A DNA stretch of 64,000 bases, from the NCBI GenBank assembly GCA_000320545.1, contig ADNK01000260.1, forward strand, positions 107,501 to 171,500, in the 5' to 3' direction. Below the pieces are notes generated by a model. The model saw only the letters and a list, made by a program, of their open reading frames with translations. It was not told where the DNA came from and did not search any database. This DNA is from Bigelowiella natans CCMP2755 (Eukaryota > Cercozoa > Chlorarachniophyceae). The position numbers and the translations under genes were made by a program. Each line of letters opens with the position of its first letter. Position 1 is the stretch's first letter. This document shows positions 49,411 through 61,163 of the stretch, piece by piece.

Positions 49411-50645
49411 AAATACGGTTGACAGCTAGGACAAGAAAAGGCAAAAGAAAAGACGAAGGAGAAGAAGATTTGCATTATTATCTCCTCCTTCTCCTCCTCC
49501 TCCTCCTCCTCCTCCTACTACTACACCTCACGGCTATTTCTTGTGATTCCTACCCCATAGCAGTTCTTGTGGACAAATACTCCACAGCGCGCGCAGGAGA
49601 ACATTTGGTTGATCATCGTGCTTTCATCGCCAACCTCGAAGCACACGCTGCACGCACCCAACTCCTTAGTGCTGCCCCCTCCCGCTGCCGCAGCTGGCGG
49701 CGTTTTGCTCTTGGCGAGGATGGCGGCCGATTCGGATTGACCGAGGTCTCTCACGCCCTTGAAGAGCTTACGTTGCAGCTGCGTCCATGCATTGATAGCG
49801 GCGAACTCTTTCAGCTCCAAGGCCTCGCATCGTCGCTCCTCCTGCACTACTGCGGCCTTGTCGCCGGACTTCACCCTGCTCCGTATCTTGGCTGCATGTC
49901 TGCGGATGTTCGATGTGCACGCCACTAGCCTCTGGTGGAGAGCGGCAGTCTGCGAGTTCTGGCTTGAGGCGCTGCCACTCAGAGGAGATGGCCTCTCTCT
50001 CTTCTTGCGTGTGATCTTGGAGGATGCCTTTCTCTTCTTTGCAGAAGCAGACGGGGGCGGCGATGACTGGGGAGGGATGGGGGCGTGCATGCTGGTGAGC
50101 GCTTTTAGGCTTTGAAGGTCGCTGTCTTCCACTGGGCGAAAGTACCGCCTCTCCATCTCCGGCCAGAATGAGTTCCTGTTCAATGGCGCCTCTTTGGCGT
50201 TGTTGGGAGTTGGAACACTACCCAATTGAGATGACGACGACGACGACGAAAGCATCGTCACTTTAGGGCTACCAAACTTTCCCTCGCTGACACGGCTGCT
50301 GCCTCTGTTAGAGGGACTCTGCAGCATCGACAGCGAGTGTTGAGGGGTATGAACCGCCACGTCGCTGCTGAGCCCATTTGACGTCTTCGCAGTGTTTGGA
50401 GTGGAAGGAGGACGACCGACCTTCTTCTTCCTACGTTTCTTCGTGGTTGGGGTAGACTTCACCTCTGCAGAGCATCGCTGCTGGAGTTGAAGCTTCTTCG
50501 ATGATGAGGCAAAGTGCTGCTGCGCCCTCCCCCTTGTGCTCGCCCCTCCCCCCCCGGTTGAGTTATTTGCAGAGGAAGACCCTCCTCGAGATGAGCGAGA
50601 CTTGGAGGCTCCGTTTCCCTTCGAACGGGAACCGAAGTTGGCCAT
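41572..50645 (-). CDS. double PHD–ePHD (PZP) chromatin reader with chromo-barrel
   Basis: One long − strand gene with a Ser/Lys-rich N-terminus ([12 protein letters not shown]). Cassette 1: PHD finger ([11 protein letters not shown], then GSWFCDMC), zinc knuckle (HSCVLCP joined to GGALKPT, then WVHIACALW) and extended PHD ([20 protein letters not shown], then YCDSHVP), about 50.0–47.05 kb. A basic coiled coil follows (46.79–46.88 kb). Cassette 2: PHD ([22 protein letters not shown]), knuckle ([26 protein letters not shown]) and ePHD ([21 protein letters not shown]), about 46.56–44.9 kb. A helical [18 protein letters not shown] segment, long Ser/Ala/Gln linkers and a C-terminal chromo-barrel/MRG-like domain ([14 protein letters not shown]) complete it; stop at 41572. 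Such modules read histone H3 tails and methyl-lysine. It is probably a subunit of a histone acetyltransferase or similar nuclear complex. Some small exons are not placed. Confidence 0.82.
45091..45133. repeat. (CAT)n microsatellite in intron
   Basis: Trinucleotide run in an intron of the chromatin gene, within cassette 2. Confidence 0.8.
45629..45861. repeat. CA run and GT run facing each other
   Basis: A (CA)n tract at 45629–45680 and a (GT)n tract at 45792–45860 lie about 110 bp apart in one intron. They are complementary, so the transcript could fold into a long hairpin. Confidence 0.75.
49363..49405. repeat. (TA)n microsatellite in intron
   Basis: Pure TA run inside the first intron region of the chromatin gene. 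Similar TA runs lie at 43038–43076 and 47013–47046. Confidence 0.8.
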
Positions 50646-51625
50646 CCTTTGCCTTCCCTGTTCTGTTGATGGTGAGAGGGGAAACTTTGCTTCAAATCAT
50701 TGTATTGTCGCAGAGTTGCGAAACTACCACACGATGAAGTCTCTCTCGCTCATGCTCCCTTCTCAGCCGTTCTCACGGAGAGGGAGTTGAGAACTCTTGT
50801 TAAGTCTTCTATAGCATGGGAGTGTCAACTTCTAACCTTTCTCCCCTACATTCCCTATCAGTCATTTCTCTTTCTTCTCTCTCTCTCTCTCGTTCTCTCC
50901 CTCATACCCACTCTATCTTTCCTTCCCCCGTAAACTAATCCGTCCAGCCGGCTAAAGAAGATACTACCGTGAGAACAAGAGCTCGGTGAGGTTTTAAAAT
51001 GGGCGAAGCGGCACTGTATCTCCCCCAGTTTGTTCGTGAGTTAGTGAACTTGAGGGGGGAGGAGAAATCGTCAACGAAAAAGGCAGATATCACTTGGTGC
51101 AAATAGGAATAAAAATTACGATATTTATAGTATATTGCAACATATTTTATTCCCTCTTCTTCTATTAGGATGACTCAAAGTTCTGCATACGCCGCAGGAA
51201 GATCGAAATAAGTCAACACCGGATATATCTATGGAAAACTTTGAAATTGTTGGCGACCCCCACTTGCTAGTCTAAAGGCAATTTTCCTCGCAGGCTCGTT
51301 TTATTATTGTCGTTAAATAAAAATCCGCGTCAGAATTTGAAGAAAGCGAATTTTCTTAACCAATATCCCACAAAGATTTACCCAACAACCTCTGCGCAAC
51401 AACAAAAGCAACAAAAATTACGTACGACACAGATACGAGAAATTCTTGGCTTTTTGGTTGGGTATAAACCGAAATCCCAGGCAATTTTTAATAGGCGGTA
51501 ATCGATTTCGGGTTTAAACAAGAAAAATTAAACCCTGCAGATGAAAAGTGTTGAATATTTTCTGTGTCTGAAAGAGTCGAGTGACTTTCTTGCCGAACAT
51601 CTTTCCGTGATTTGTAGTCTCAAAA
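50646..51625. other. divergent intergenic region (chromatin gene / folKP)
   Basis: About 980 bp between two opposite start codons, with a CT-rich stretch at about 50870–50910. It probably holds both promoters. No gene seen. Confidence 0.5.
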
Positions 51626-52422
51626 ATGTTCCGTCGTGCAAGGCTTCTCCCGCGACGACGGGCGGCCCTGCCCGGGCCCTCCTTTCCTTCCATCCCAGCC
51701 CAAGAAGGTTTCAAAGCCACCGTCTTTCTGCCTACCTTCTTTTACGCATAATGACCATGATTCTTCTCGATTTTCGTTGACGAAGAAACAGCAAGGCTTC
51801 CATAATTCGTGCCGGTTATGGTGCCGAGCTACGATCGAGTGAGCGTCTTGTTCATCTAACGTGTGTACATCAAACCAGCGCGGAGGACTCGGGGTATACG
51901 GTCGCACCAGGCGAGCGCCGACAGTGGGTCATCGTCAGCAGCGGCCACAACAGCAACAGTGATGCGTGAAGCATATCTCGGGATAGGCACGAACGTGGGT
52001 GATCGAATGGCGAATGTCGCCGAGGCAATTCGGTATACGCAGACACATTCAAAAAATTCGCAGGGAGGCTAGAAAGTAGAGAAACGGCAGATGAAAGCGA
52101 AGGGAGCAAGACGAATCAGATCCAAGGGGGGGTGGGTGGTGGCCAAACACTTTTCTCCCTTTTCCCGCTTAAGCAAGCCTATTCAGTATTATGCAAACGT
52201 GTTTTAATAGCTACTTCCATGCGCCCAATAGGCGGATAAATTCAATCGAAGGCACCAATGTCATTACCACCTCACAGCTTTACGAGTCAGCTCCAGCACA
52301 CGTAGAGGTTAGGTTGTTTGTGTTGATTGAATTGAACCGTCAAGGGTAGAAACCATTTAGGGGACGATACCGCACAAAATAGATATGATCCCGAACGCTC
52401 ATGCCGCCAATTAAAAACACGG

Positions 52423-52484
<62 letters not shown>

Positions 52485-52819
52485 CATTCGATGGGAACAA
52501 CTTCCTCGTCCTTACGTGGTTATCATTATTTACATCTTATACATCTTAAAAGTTTGGTTGCTTCGTTGTTCATTATTTTACATCTTATATCTTAATAGTT
52601 TGTTTGCTTTTTTCTAATGGCGTCGTCTTGCAGGATCAGCCGATGTTTCTGAATGGTGCGGTGAGAGTCAATACGCAGCTGGATCCAGTGTCCTTAATGA
52701 AAGCACTACAGCACATCGAGGACACTATGGGTAGAGATCGCAGTCAAATCCGGTACTGCTGCTGTTTAACTGATGGTGTAGTAGGTATACATGCATGATG
52801 TGTTTGTCCACGGATTTCA

Positions 52820-52900
<81 letters not shown>

Positions 52901-53621
52901 GGCCGTTTCCATTGCAAATATAAACATTTTACTTTGTTCTTGCTGGTGTTTTTAGCTATGGCCCCCGCTGTATTGATCTGGATATTTTATTGTACGGAGA
53001 AGATGCTGGATGCTCCACAATAGTAGACATCAAAGACCCCCCCCTCTTGATCCCGCACTCCCATATGCATCTTCGCCCTTTTGTGCTACAGGCAATGCAA
53101 TTAACCTATAACGCGTACAAAAAACCATAAAGGCTGGTGAGTTCTCAAACCACCTTCATTCTCTTCGTCTTTGCCTTATTCTTTTACGGAATCGACGACT
53201 ACAGCAGCGGTGTATACGATCTTGTTGATCTTCATATTGATAACACGTCAATGTGGCCGATATATACCCTCAGCCTTTACTCGATATTTCTCCGGATTTG
53301 GATCACCCCTCCCTGAGCCTGCCTCTTAAGGAGCACTATCGGTTAGATCCTATGGTTGCTGTGTGTACCATGCTCTGCCGATTTCTCCTCAAAGAAGCAT
53401 TATTTGCACTCTCGTTATCGTCGGGGATGTTCTCCCTCTCCTCCCCCATCATTCTCATTATTATCATGGTCGCCGTCAGAGATGTGTTGGGGATCGACCA
53501 GAGCCTCACGCGTGTTCTTCCGACGAAGCGAAAGCTGATGCCCCTCGGATCGAGGTGTACTTCTGAGTAGTAGCCATCACCATCGTGTGTGCAATGACTA
53601 TATATAAATATACGCACAAGC

Positions 53622-53669
<48 letters not shown>

Positions 53670-54026
53670 CTAATACAAATTATATAATACGAAGAACTTG
53701 GGTGATGGGAATCATCAACTGCACGCCTGACAGTTTCAGTGATGGAGGACAGGTACTGTTATGATCGCGCTGATCTTGCTCCGAAACCTTACAAGTCGCT
53801 CACAATCACACGATGATACGCTCTCCTCGCGCCTGCAATACGAATGGTGGTGTGCCATATCCTTAGTTTATTGAGCAGAAAGCTGCTGTTGATCACGCGC
53901 TACGGCTGGTGTACCAAGGAGCAGGTATGAAGGGAATCAGCGACTCTCACTGAAACATCATTCTGAGAATAGATCGATCGATCATGGAAAAAAGAACTGA
54001 CGACGACCGTGTTCTTCTTCGGCTTT

Positions 54027-54081
<55 letters not shown>

Positions 54082-54541
54082 CACGTATACGTGTGTATAT
54101 ACTCCTCCTTTCCGGTCGGTAAAGACATTTTAGATGTCGGAGGGCAAAGTACCCGGCCAGGCGCTAAGATGATCACAGGTGGTGCAAGTAGTAGCAGCAG
54201 CAGCTTTCATATAGTTGTAGCAGCAGCAGCTTACTGTTTCATGCCGACAAACAAGACAAGCAGCGTTCTGCTGATGGTCAATCACACACTCAATCAATGA
54301 AGCTGGAGGGGGCTAGTGACGATATATTATGGAGAAATTATCTTCGTCATCACCAGCATCATCATCATTATCATCATCATCATCATTATAATCGCCGTTA
54401 CCATCAGAGGAGGAAGAGTGTGAGCGAGTGATTCCCTTGATCCAAGCGCTGCGTCGTGACCCCGACTTTGACCAAATCCCGGTAGAGATATCTACATGGA
54501 TGCTTACAGCTAGTAGTGAATAGACTGCTCGTCCTTACCCG

Positions 54542-54579
<38 letters not shown>

Positions 54580-54942
54580 ACACACGCCATTCATCTCTTC
54601 AATGGTAATCAATAACGATAATACGAATCTGCAGATCAGCATTGATACGTTTCGATCCTCGGTGGCTCGAGAGGCTGTAGGCGCGGGGGCGGACATCGTG
54701 AATGACGTCTCAGGAGGTAGTTACAGTGCGAAGAAGAAGAAGAAGATGCGGGGGGGACAAATCGATCGTATATCGTTAGTGTGCGTTGTTCTTGTACTTC
54801 TATCGTTCTCCTCCTCCTCGTCATTGTCATCACCATCATTATCATCATCGTCGTAGTCGTCACCATGCTATTCTTAATGAAGGAACTCTGGATGAAAAGA
54901 TGCTCCGTACAGTTGCTGATCTCGGGGTAACGCCAAACCATC

Positions 54943-54986
<44 letters not shown>

Positions 54987-55407
54987 CATATGCTTGAGAC
55001 GACACGCAAACACACACACACACATGCACGCGCACATGAACATGACGCAGAGGGACAACGAGGAGGAGCGAGAGAGAAAGACAAACACCTCGTTTTATTA
55101 GGTACCGTACATACTGATGCACATGAGAGGAGACCCTGGAAGTATGCAGTCAAAGCAGGTTGTTCTTCATCATCCACCCAATCGCAGTGTCTTCTTTCCG
55201 AAGTTGATCTCTTGAAACAGCGAGAATGCCTCCAGTGTCTTGTGTGCTGGGGGTCGCTATTGATGATGCTGCTGAGAAGACAACGACATGAATCATCAAG
55301 CTGTTTTAACACGCTCGCCAATAAGAAAGATGTTGATATTTCGATGAATCGTTTGTTTTTTATTTTTTTTAATTCATTTCTGGGGTGTGAAGAGACAAAA
55401 GGAGTAT

Positions 55408-55439
<32 letters not shown>

Positions 55440-56349
55440 GCTAGGCGTGTAAATGCCGTTATTCTTTTAATGGTTTTGCAGCCCTCATATTTCTGCCTTT
55501 ATGCATTTTCAGAATACAACATATGGCAACGTTGTCTCCGATGTGTGCAAAGCCTTAGAACGGCAGGTATAGATAGATGAGGCCCATCCATGCACAATCA
55601 TCACAGAATTTCGTCTGTGGATTTGGTTGGGTGTTTCACTTCACCCATCACAGTAAAAGTAGTAGCAGTAGCGCTATTTCGCTATTTCGCAACACGTCAT
55701 CTCCAAAGACGCAAACAAGAGGCTGGGCTGCTAATGCTGTCGCATGATGGGCATTGATTGACAACTCGCCATCCAGGTAGAGGTCGCAGAGGCGAGCGGG
55801 ATTTGTCGGTGGAACATCGTAGTCGATCCGGGAATCGGCTTCGCAAAGACGCCGCGCCAGAGCTTAGAGCTGCTGAAAGATCTCGACCAAACGGTTTGGC
55901 TTTGCCGTCATCTATCCTCGTCGTCGTCGTGCGAGAATAGAGGAGCTGAAAAATAGTATTTGATTCATTTGGAACAGGCACCATTCGGACTCCCCATCCT
56001 ATCCGGCCCCTCCCGAAAGAGCTTCATTGCTTACACCCTCAAGCAACGAGAGCATGAGACCAAGCACCAATCAAGATCAGCCATCAATAGCAGTGTATCA
56101 TCAAGCTCGATCACTCCATCCTCGGAGAGCGACAGCACCACCACCAGCAGCAATAACAACAACGACAACAACTACATGGTAGATGAGCTACATGAGCTTG
56201 CCCATCCACGAATATGGGGCACAGCAGCGGCAGTGACGGCAAGTGTGGCGAAGGGGGCCGACTTCATCCGAGTGCACGATGTCAGGGCCATGCGAGAAGT
56301 CGCTGTGGTTTCCGACGCAATCTATCGATCAAAAGTAGCCTCAGAGTGA
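51626..56349 (+). CDS. folKP: bifunctional HPPK–DHPS of folate synthesis, probably mitochondrial
   Basis: It joins 6-hydroxymethyl-dihydropterin pyrophosphokinase to dihydropteroate synthase, two successive steps before dihydrofolate. The presequence (MFRRARLLPRRRAALPG) is Arg-rich and amphipathic, as for mitochondria; plants also place this enzyme there. HPPK: YLGIGTNVGDR, YESAPAHVEDQPMFLN, YGPRCIDLDILLYG, IPHSHMHLRPFVLQ, joined to PLLDISPDL. DHPS: VMGIINCTPDSFSDGGQ, DVGGQSTRPGA, SIDTFRSSVAREA, LMHMRGDPGSM, NIVVDPGIGFAKT, SGPSRKSF and a final DFIRVHDV. Exons start 51626, 51879, about 52232, 52635, about 52955, 53274 and onward, and end at 56349. Introns are loaded with TA, CA, CT and GAT repeats. 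The intron at 53092–53273 appears to use a GC donor. A low-complexity Ser/Asn insert (about 56050–56190) interrupts the DHPS end. Confidence 0.93.
52425..52483. repeat. (TA)n microsatellite in folKP intron
   Basis: Pure TA run of nearly 60 bp. Further TA runs in the same gene lie at about 53628–53660, 54030–54080, 54944–54980 and 55412–55438. Confidence 0.85.
52821..52898. repeat. (CT)n–(GT)n tract before an acceptor
   Basis: CT run followed by GT run, ending about 55 nt before the acceptor of the HPPK exon at about 52955. Confidence 0.8.
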
Positions 56350-57380
56350 CGCAGTGCTTGAGAATGAATGGCCCAGTGGCAGGCTCTAGAGACTACCAGA
56401 GGTTGTGGTGCATTGCGTGCATTTGTAACATTACGTTCTAGCGTTGTCTGAATGATGATGCTGGTGACGTTGAATAAATAAAGTCGCACTCAATGTAAGG
56501 CTCTAGAGGCTTGCGATTACATGCTAGCATGCATGCGCGCGGCGGGCTCGCGCATTAGGCTAATGCCCTCATTTACAATGCCACTGCCATTGGCCTGCCG
56601 TTGAGCACGACAGGAGTCGCATTGTCGCATCAAACGTCCGACAACATGCAAACAAACCCAAAAAATGCAAGTTTGCGCTTGTGTGTAAATAATGGTAGTA
56701 CGTAGTACGAGTGCGCCTTGCGCTGTAGTCTACATTTTTGCTCAACGTACAATTTGAGGAACCAATAATGCTTGCCTATCCCGATCGATGGATACATGGG
56801 TGCCTGGGCTGGCTAGCTGGCACTATGGCTAATTAGCGCGCGCTACCAAAAATACGATAATGAACAACACGTGCACGGGCAGGCTGTGTTTATTTCGATG
56901 CAGCACTTGGGCGCATATACAAGACATACTGCTCCTACATACACATGATTTATTACCGACTCCGTGTAATTTACCATTTTTCAATACACTAAAGCAACAT
57001 CGTCATCGCTCACTCTCGTCGTCAGAGCTGTTGGTAGAGATACTATCTAGGAGGTGGTGGCCTAGCTTTCCGGTGCGGAACATTCGTATAAACTATTGCG
57101 TGTACAAAGCAAAGTGAGGAGAAATATGGACAAACATAAAATGACCACGATTCCAAGACGGCGGGGCCGTATTTTGAAGAATTTGAGAGCACAAGAACAC
57201 AAGTCGTATATCATGAATCTCTTGCGTTGAAGTGTTTCATGCTGTTCTCAAAACCAATAGTGCAGGGCAAATATCACCAGAGCTATCGCGGATTTGCTCT
57301 GTAGCAAAACGTTCTCCCCCCCCCCCCCTCCCCCAAAGCCCCACCCCTATAAAAACCATATTCTTCTCCGTTTTAAAGTA
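56350..57380. other. intergenic region with TAGC/GCATGC words
   Basis: 56500–56850 shows GCTAGC and GCATGC words as in other gaps. The last exon of the following − strand GTPase may extend into 57120–57380, but this is unresolved. Confidence 0.4.
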
Positions 57381-57610
57381 GACTTTTAATAGGATGTCGC
57401 ACCTTGATTGCTGCGGTCTCCAAGTCCACATCTCGTATCGTTTCAGAAGTCACTCCTTGCAACCCGTCGCGTCCTGGAGGAAGGATAATATTGTGTGGTT
57501 GGCGGTGTGGAAGAGAGATGAGGAGGGCAAGGACGGTGACGGACGAGCTCAACGAAACAGCACATTACAAGCAGCTGGTAGGCTGATGAAGGCCAATGAA
57601 TGCACGCATG

Positions 57611-57651
<41 letters not shown>

Positions 57652-58517
57652 GTGTTAGAGCAGGCAGCCGAGAGCCATATTTACATCCTACTATTAGCAC
57701 GGTAAGCTTTGATCGCTCTTACTCGCTATGTGCGCGAGGAGCTCCTCTACATTCCCCGGCAATGGCGGAGCATGCCTGTCGCCCCCCCCCTTTCCTGCTG
57801 GTTCTCTTTTGCCTCTTCTGCTTCTCCGTGCAGCCCCAAAGCTGCGACCAATTGAGCGTACATCGCCTCGTTCTCTCCGTGATCTCTTCTCTCATAAGCC
57901 TCTGAGCTTCTTAGATGATGCAGCAAATAGCGTGCCATATGTACATTGCCAACAAGGTGATCCTTGATGCAGCCTAGAGGGAAGGGGAAGGGGGGGGAGG
58001 GTGGGGGGGGGGGTAGAGAGGCGGGTTGAAGTGCCACGACCGATGGTAATTTTAAGCTCGGAATACTATATTATATTATATTTATTTATTTATTTATATA
58101 TATATATATATTCTATATATTGTGTATATCTCAAAGCTCTTACCAACAAGCGCCAGCCGCATGCCCTGAACTCTCTCCTGAACGCCATGAATATGATGAG
58201 AGGATGTGGGGGGGGGGGGGGGAGGAGGAACGAGATGTTGATAGCCATGCAGAGCTTTGCGCACCCGGTATGTGATTAGGAATGATATACATTTCAAGTG
58301 ATGGAGAACCTTTGATGATGAGAAGTTCTTAGCCATGATCCCAGGACTATCGACCTGCAGCAGCACGAGTAATGAGCGACAACAACACAAGAGTCACCAC
58401 AGCATAATAAGACCATTTAAGATCTCATCAAAACACACACACACACACACATATGTGCATTTACAAAAGTATATTTCCTATAAAATAGAGAGAGAGGGGA
58501 GAGAGAGAGAGAGAGGG

Positions 58518-58559
<42 letters not shown>

Positions 58560-58636
58560 TGCAGCGTAGTTTCATCGTAAACCTCATGCTTAATGCTGCT
58601 TTCGTAGACTCTATCATCATCATCACCATCATCACC

Positions 58637-58670
<34 letters not shown>

Positions 58671-59297
58671 TCATCGCGGGAGAGGAATACGAGAGTACTT
58701 ACCACAAACAAAGGAGGTGACCCTGAGACTATGAAGCCTTGGTTATGGCGTGTCACTCCTGGGTTCGCCCCCACCACAGGGCCCTTCTGCATCCATCAAT
58801 GAGAACAAAACAAGAGGGGGAGGGGGAAGCGGAAGAAGAGGAAGCAGAAAGTAAAGAAGGGCAGTAAGGCGAGGAAGGGTCAATCAACGACTACTACTTA
58901 CTACTGCTCTGTTATGGACGATACCTTCTTGAACATCTTCTTCCTCTTAGAGTCGCTTGTCGTTGTTGTTGCTGCTGCTGCTGCTGCTGCGACGCTTTTC
59001 CCTGCCAGCGCCGCCCTCCGCAGGGCGGTGATGATAGAAGATTTGCCTACGTTCGGAAACCCGACAACAAATGTTGCTTGCAGGCAAGAGGAGGAGGAGG
59101 AGAACAAGGGGGGGGGGGGGGGGGAGGGGGGAGACTTCAATGAGGAACTCAAAAATAACTTGATCATTTTGTGGAAATGGGATAACGATGTCAAAATGAT
59201 AGGATAGGTAGCCGTCGCATCCTCATCATCATCATCATCATCATCATCAAAAAAGACCAGTACAATGCATGCACATACTGGTGTGAGCTTTCATTAA

Positions 59298-59330
<33 letters not shown>

Positions 59331-60375
59331 GTAGTCAAAACAGCTACTCCTCTTCTTACTGGTTGGCACTGTCTTGAACCGCGCTGGGGCTAGTTTCCGC
59401 ATCATCGGTATAACCTTATATGATGACATCAAAAGAAGGAACAAATCGCGTAACCGCAGGTCGTCGTGGCTTGCAAATGGAAGATGGTCAGGAGGAGAAG
59501 GAGGTGATGATGATTACGAGAGGAGAGGTGTAGCAGATAACGAAGAAGAGTAGGAATGCATCTCTCGATAAGGATAATGTAAAAAGGATGAAGTACATGG
59601 CAACCAGAACACCATCGATTGGTTTTGCCTCGATTACATCTCACGGTATGCGTAATAACCCAAAGCTTAATGCTTATTCCTACCAATACCTTCGTGAGCG
59701 TTTTCGGCTCTGTCGCATTTGTCATCGCCACATGCATGCCCTTCTGTTTGAAGGATCTTTCAACTAGCTGGAATTGGAGGAGGAGAAGGAGGAGGACAAG
59801 GAGGGGGGGGGAGAGATTACTAGATATATCACATATAGACGACCTAAAATACGCATAAATAAATAAATATATATATATATATATATATATAAACTTATGT
59901 ATAAATTGCGATATGATAAGATATGATATATGATATTGAAAGCTTTTATCTTACTTGACCTTTCGCTGGGATGGTGATATGAGATCGGCTTTATTAAAGA
60001 TGATGAGCCTCCTCTTATCCTTGACAATCTTCTCTATATCCGCGTTTGACGAGGATGTTGGAAGCTGTCAAACAAACACAACAACTCTGTGTGATGTATA
60101 TCATTGACACTGCTGCCGTGTTGTGACGCATAACACCCCGTAGAATCGAGAGAGCTGCAAAAAGTGATGGGTTTCGATTTCCTCAAAAGTCGGTGACCTC
60201 TTCTCCAACCCCCTCACTTATAGTTTCCTTAGCAAATAATACTACCCGTGCGTCTCGGACTTCGATAATGAGCTGGGCATTCCTTAGATTCTTTTTCAAA
60301 GGGAAAATAGGATTAACTATAATTACAATCGTGCTTTCGTAACTTTCCGCGTATGCACATGCATGCACTTGTGTA

Positions 60376-60428
<53 letters not shown>

Positions 60429-60801
60429 AGAGTACGGTACCTCCTTCATCAGCCTTAGTGCCTTGGCCATATGGCCTGGGAACCAATTAATATGGCATTC
60501 GTCTCCTATCGAGTCCACTGAAAATCATCGATTATTTCAGCAGGAAAACGATGATTACGGTACAATACATACGTGATCGAAGTGATTTGGAACGATTCAC
60601 GAAATAGTACTATTTGGATATATTTGCTCCCGATTTCTTTGTTGAATTCTTACACAAGGCCCGCGCCTTCTCCTCCTCTTCATCCTCCAAATGCCCTGTC
60701 ATTGTCCTCCCATCGCTCAGATATCGTTGGGGCCGAGTAGCAGTGAATGGGAGAGCTACCAGTGGCCTCAGTAGCCTCCTCGAAACGTCGATGTGACACA
60801 T
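57381..60801 (-). CDS. MTG1/YlqF-type circularly permuted GTPase, mitochondrial
   Basis: These GTPases assist assembly of the large ribosomal subunit, here probably in mitochondria. Clear exons: 60654–60801, 60441–60517, 60246–60290, 59960–60064, 59690–59767, then about 59343–59392, 58917–59085 and further to the 3' end. The presequence (MCHIDVSRRLLRPLVALPF) is Arg-rich without acids early on, as for mitochondria. Motifs appear in permuted order: INWFPGHMAKAL, IIEVRDAR, the G4 box NKAD, the G1 box GFPNVGKSS, GANPGVTR, and the G3 box DSPG. An Ala/Thr run encoded by a CTG/TTG repeat follows G1. The C-terminal HLVGNVHMARYLLHHL fits the family. The 3' end is uncertain (stop at 57747 if one exon reads through, or exons down to about 57.15 kb). 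An alternative upstream first exon (about 60870–60925) codes MARRAFWRMAAG. Confidence 0.82.
58487..58557. repeat. (GA)n tract in GTPase intron
   Basis: On the transcribed strand this reads as a CT tract in the 3' half of the intron, with GAT/GGT repeats in its 5' half (58613–58677). Confidence 0.8.
60383..60428. repeat. (GA)n tract right after a GTPase donor
   Basis: A CT tract on the transcript that starts just inside the intron following 60441. Confidence 0.8.
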
Positions 60802-61163
60802 AAAAAAACAAGCATACTTTGACATGCGTACAAATATATTAAGAACTCATGCTCGGAGGAAAGGCTCACCTCTTCCGGGACACGCTGGGCGTTCCAGCAG
60901 CCATTCTCCAGAAGGCTCGCCTCGCCATTGTTTTGCAGTGTGGTCGGGTTGGGAGAGAGAGGAGGATGTCAAAGCCATCATCATCAGCGCCAGACAAGTA
61001 AAAACATGCCGTTTTTAAGGTGCGACAAGGTGGAAGAGACCATTTTATTTAATCTTATTTTCTTATTTTTGGTCATTTTTGCTACAGTAGTGTGCCCCGG
61101 TCCAAAGAGAGGCTGAATTATGCATGTGCAGTTTCCTTCCGTTACCGTCGGATAAACCGGATC
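60802..61163. other. divergent intergenic region (GTPase / ankyrin gene)
   Basis: Short gap between opposite starts. It may include a 5' exon of the GTPase gene near 60870–60925. Confidence 0.4.

Noticed and set aside
55141-55515. Apparent non-canonical splice junction in DHPS
   Set aside because: Extending the exon by three codons to CAG|GT at about 55158 gives a normal donor and keeps frame.
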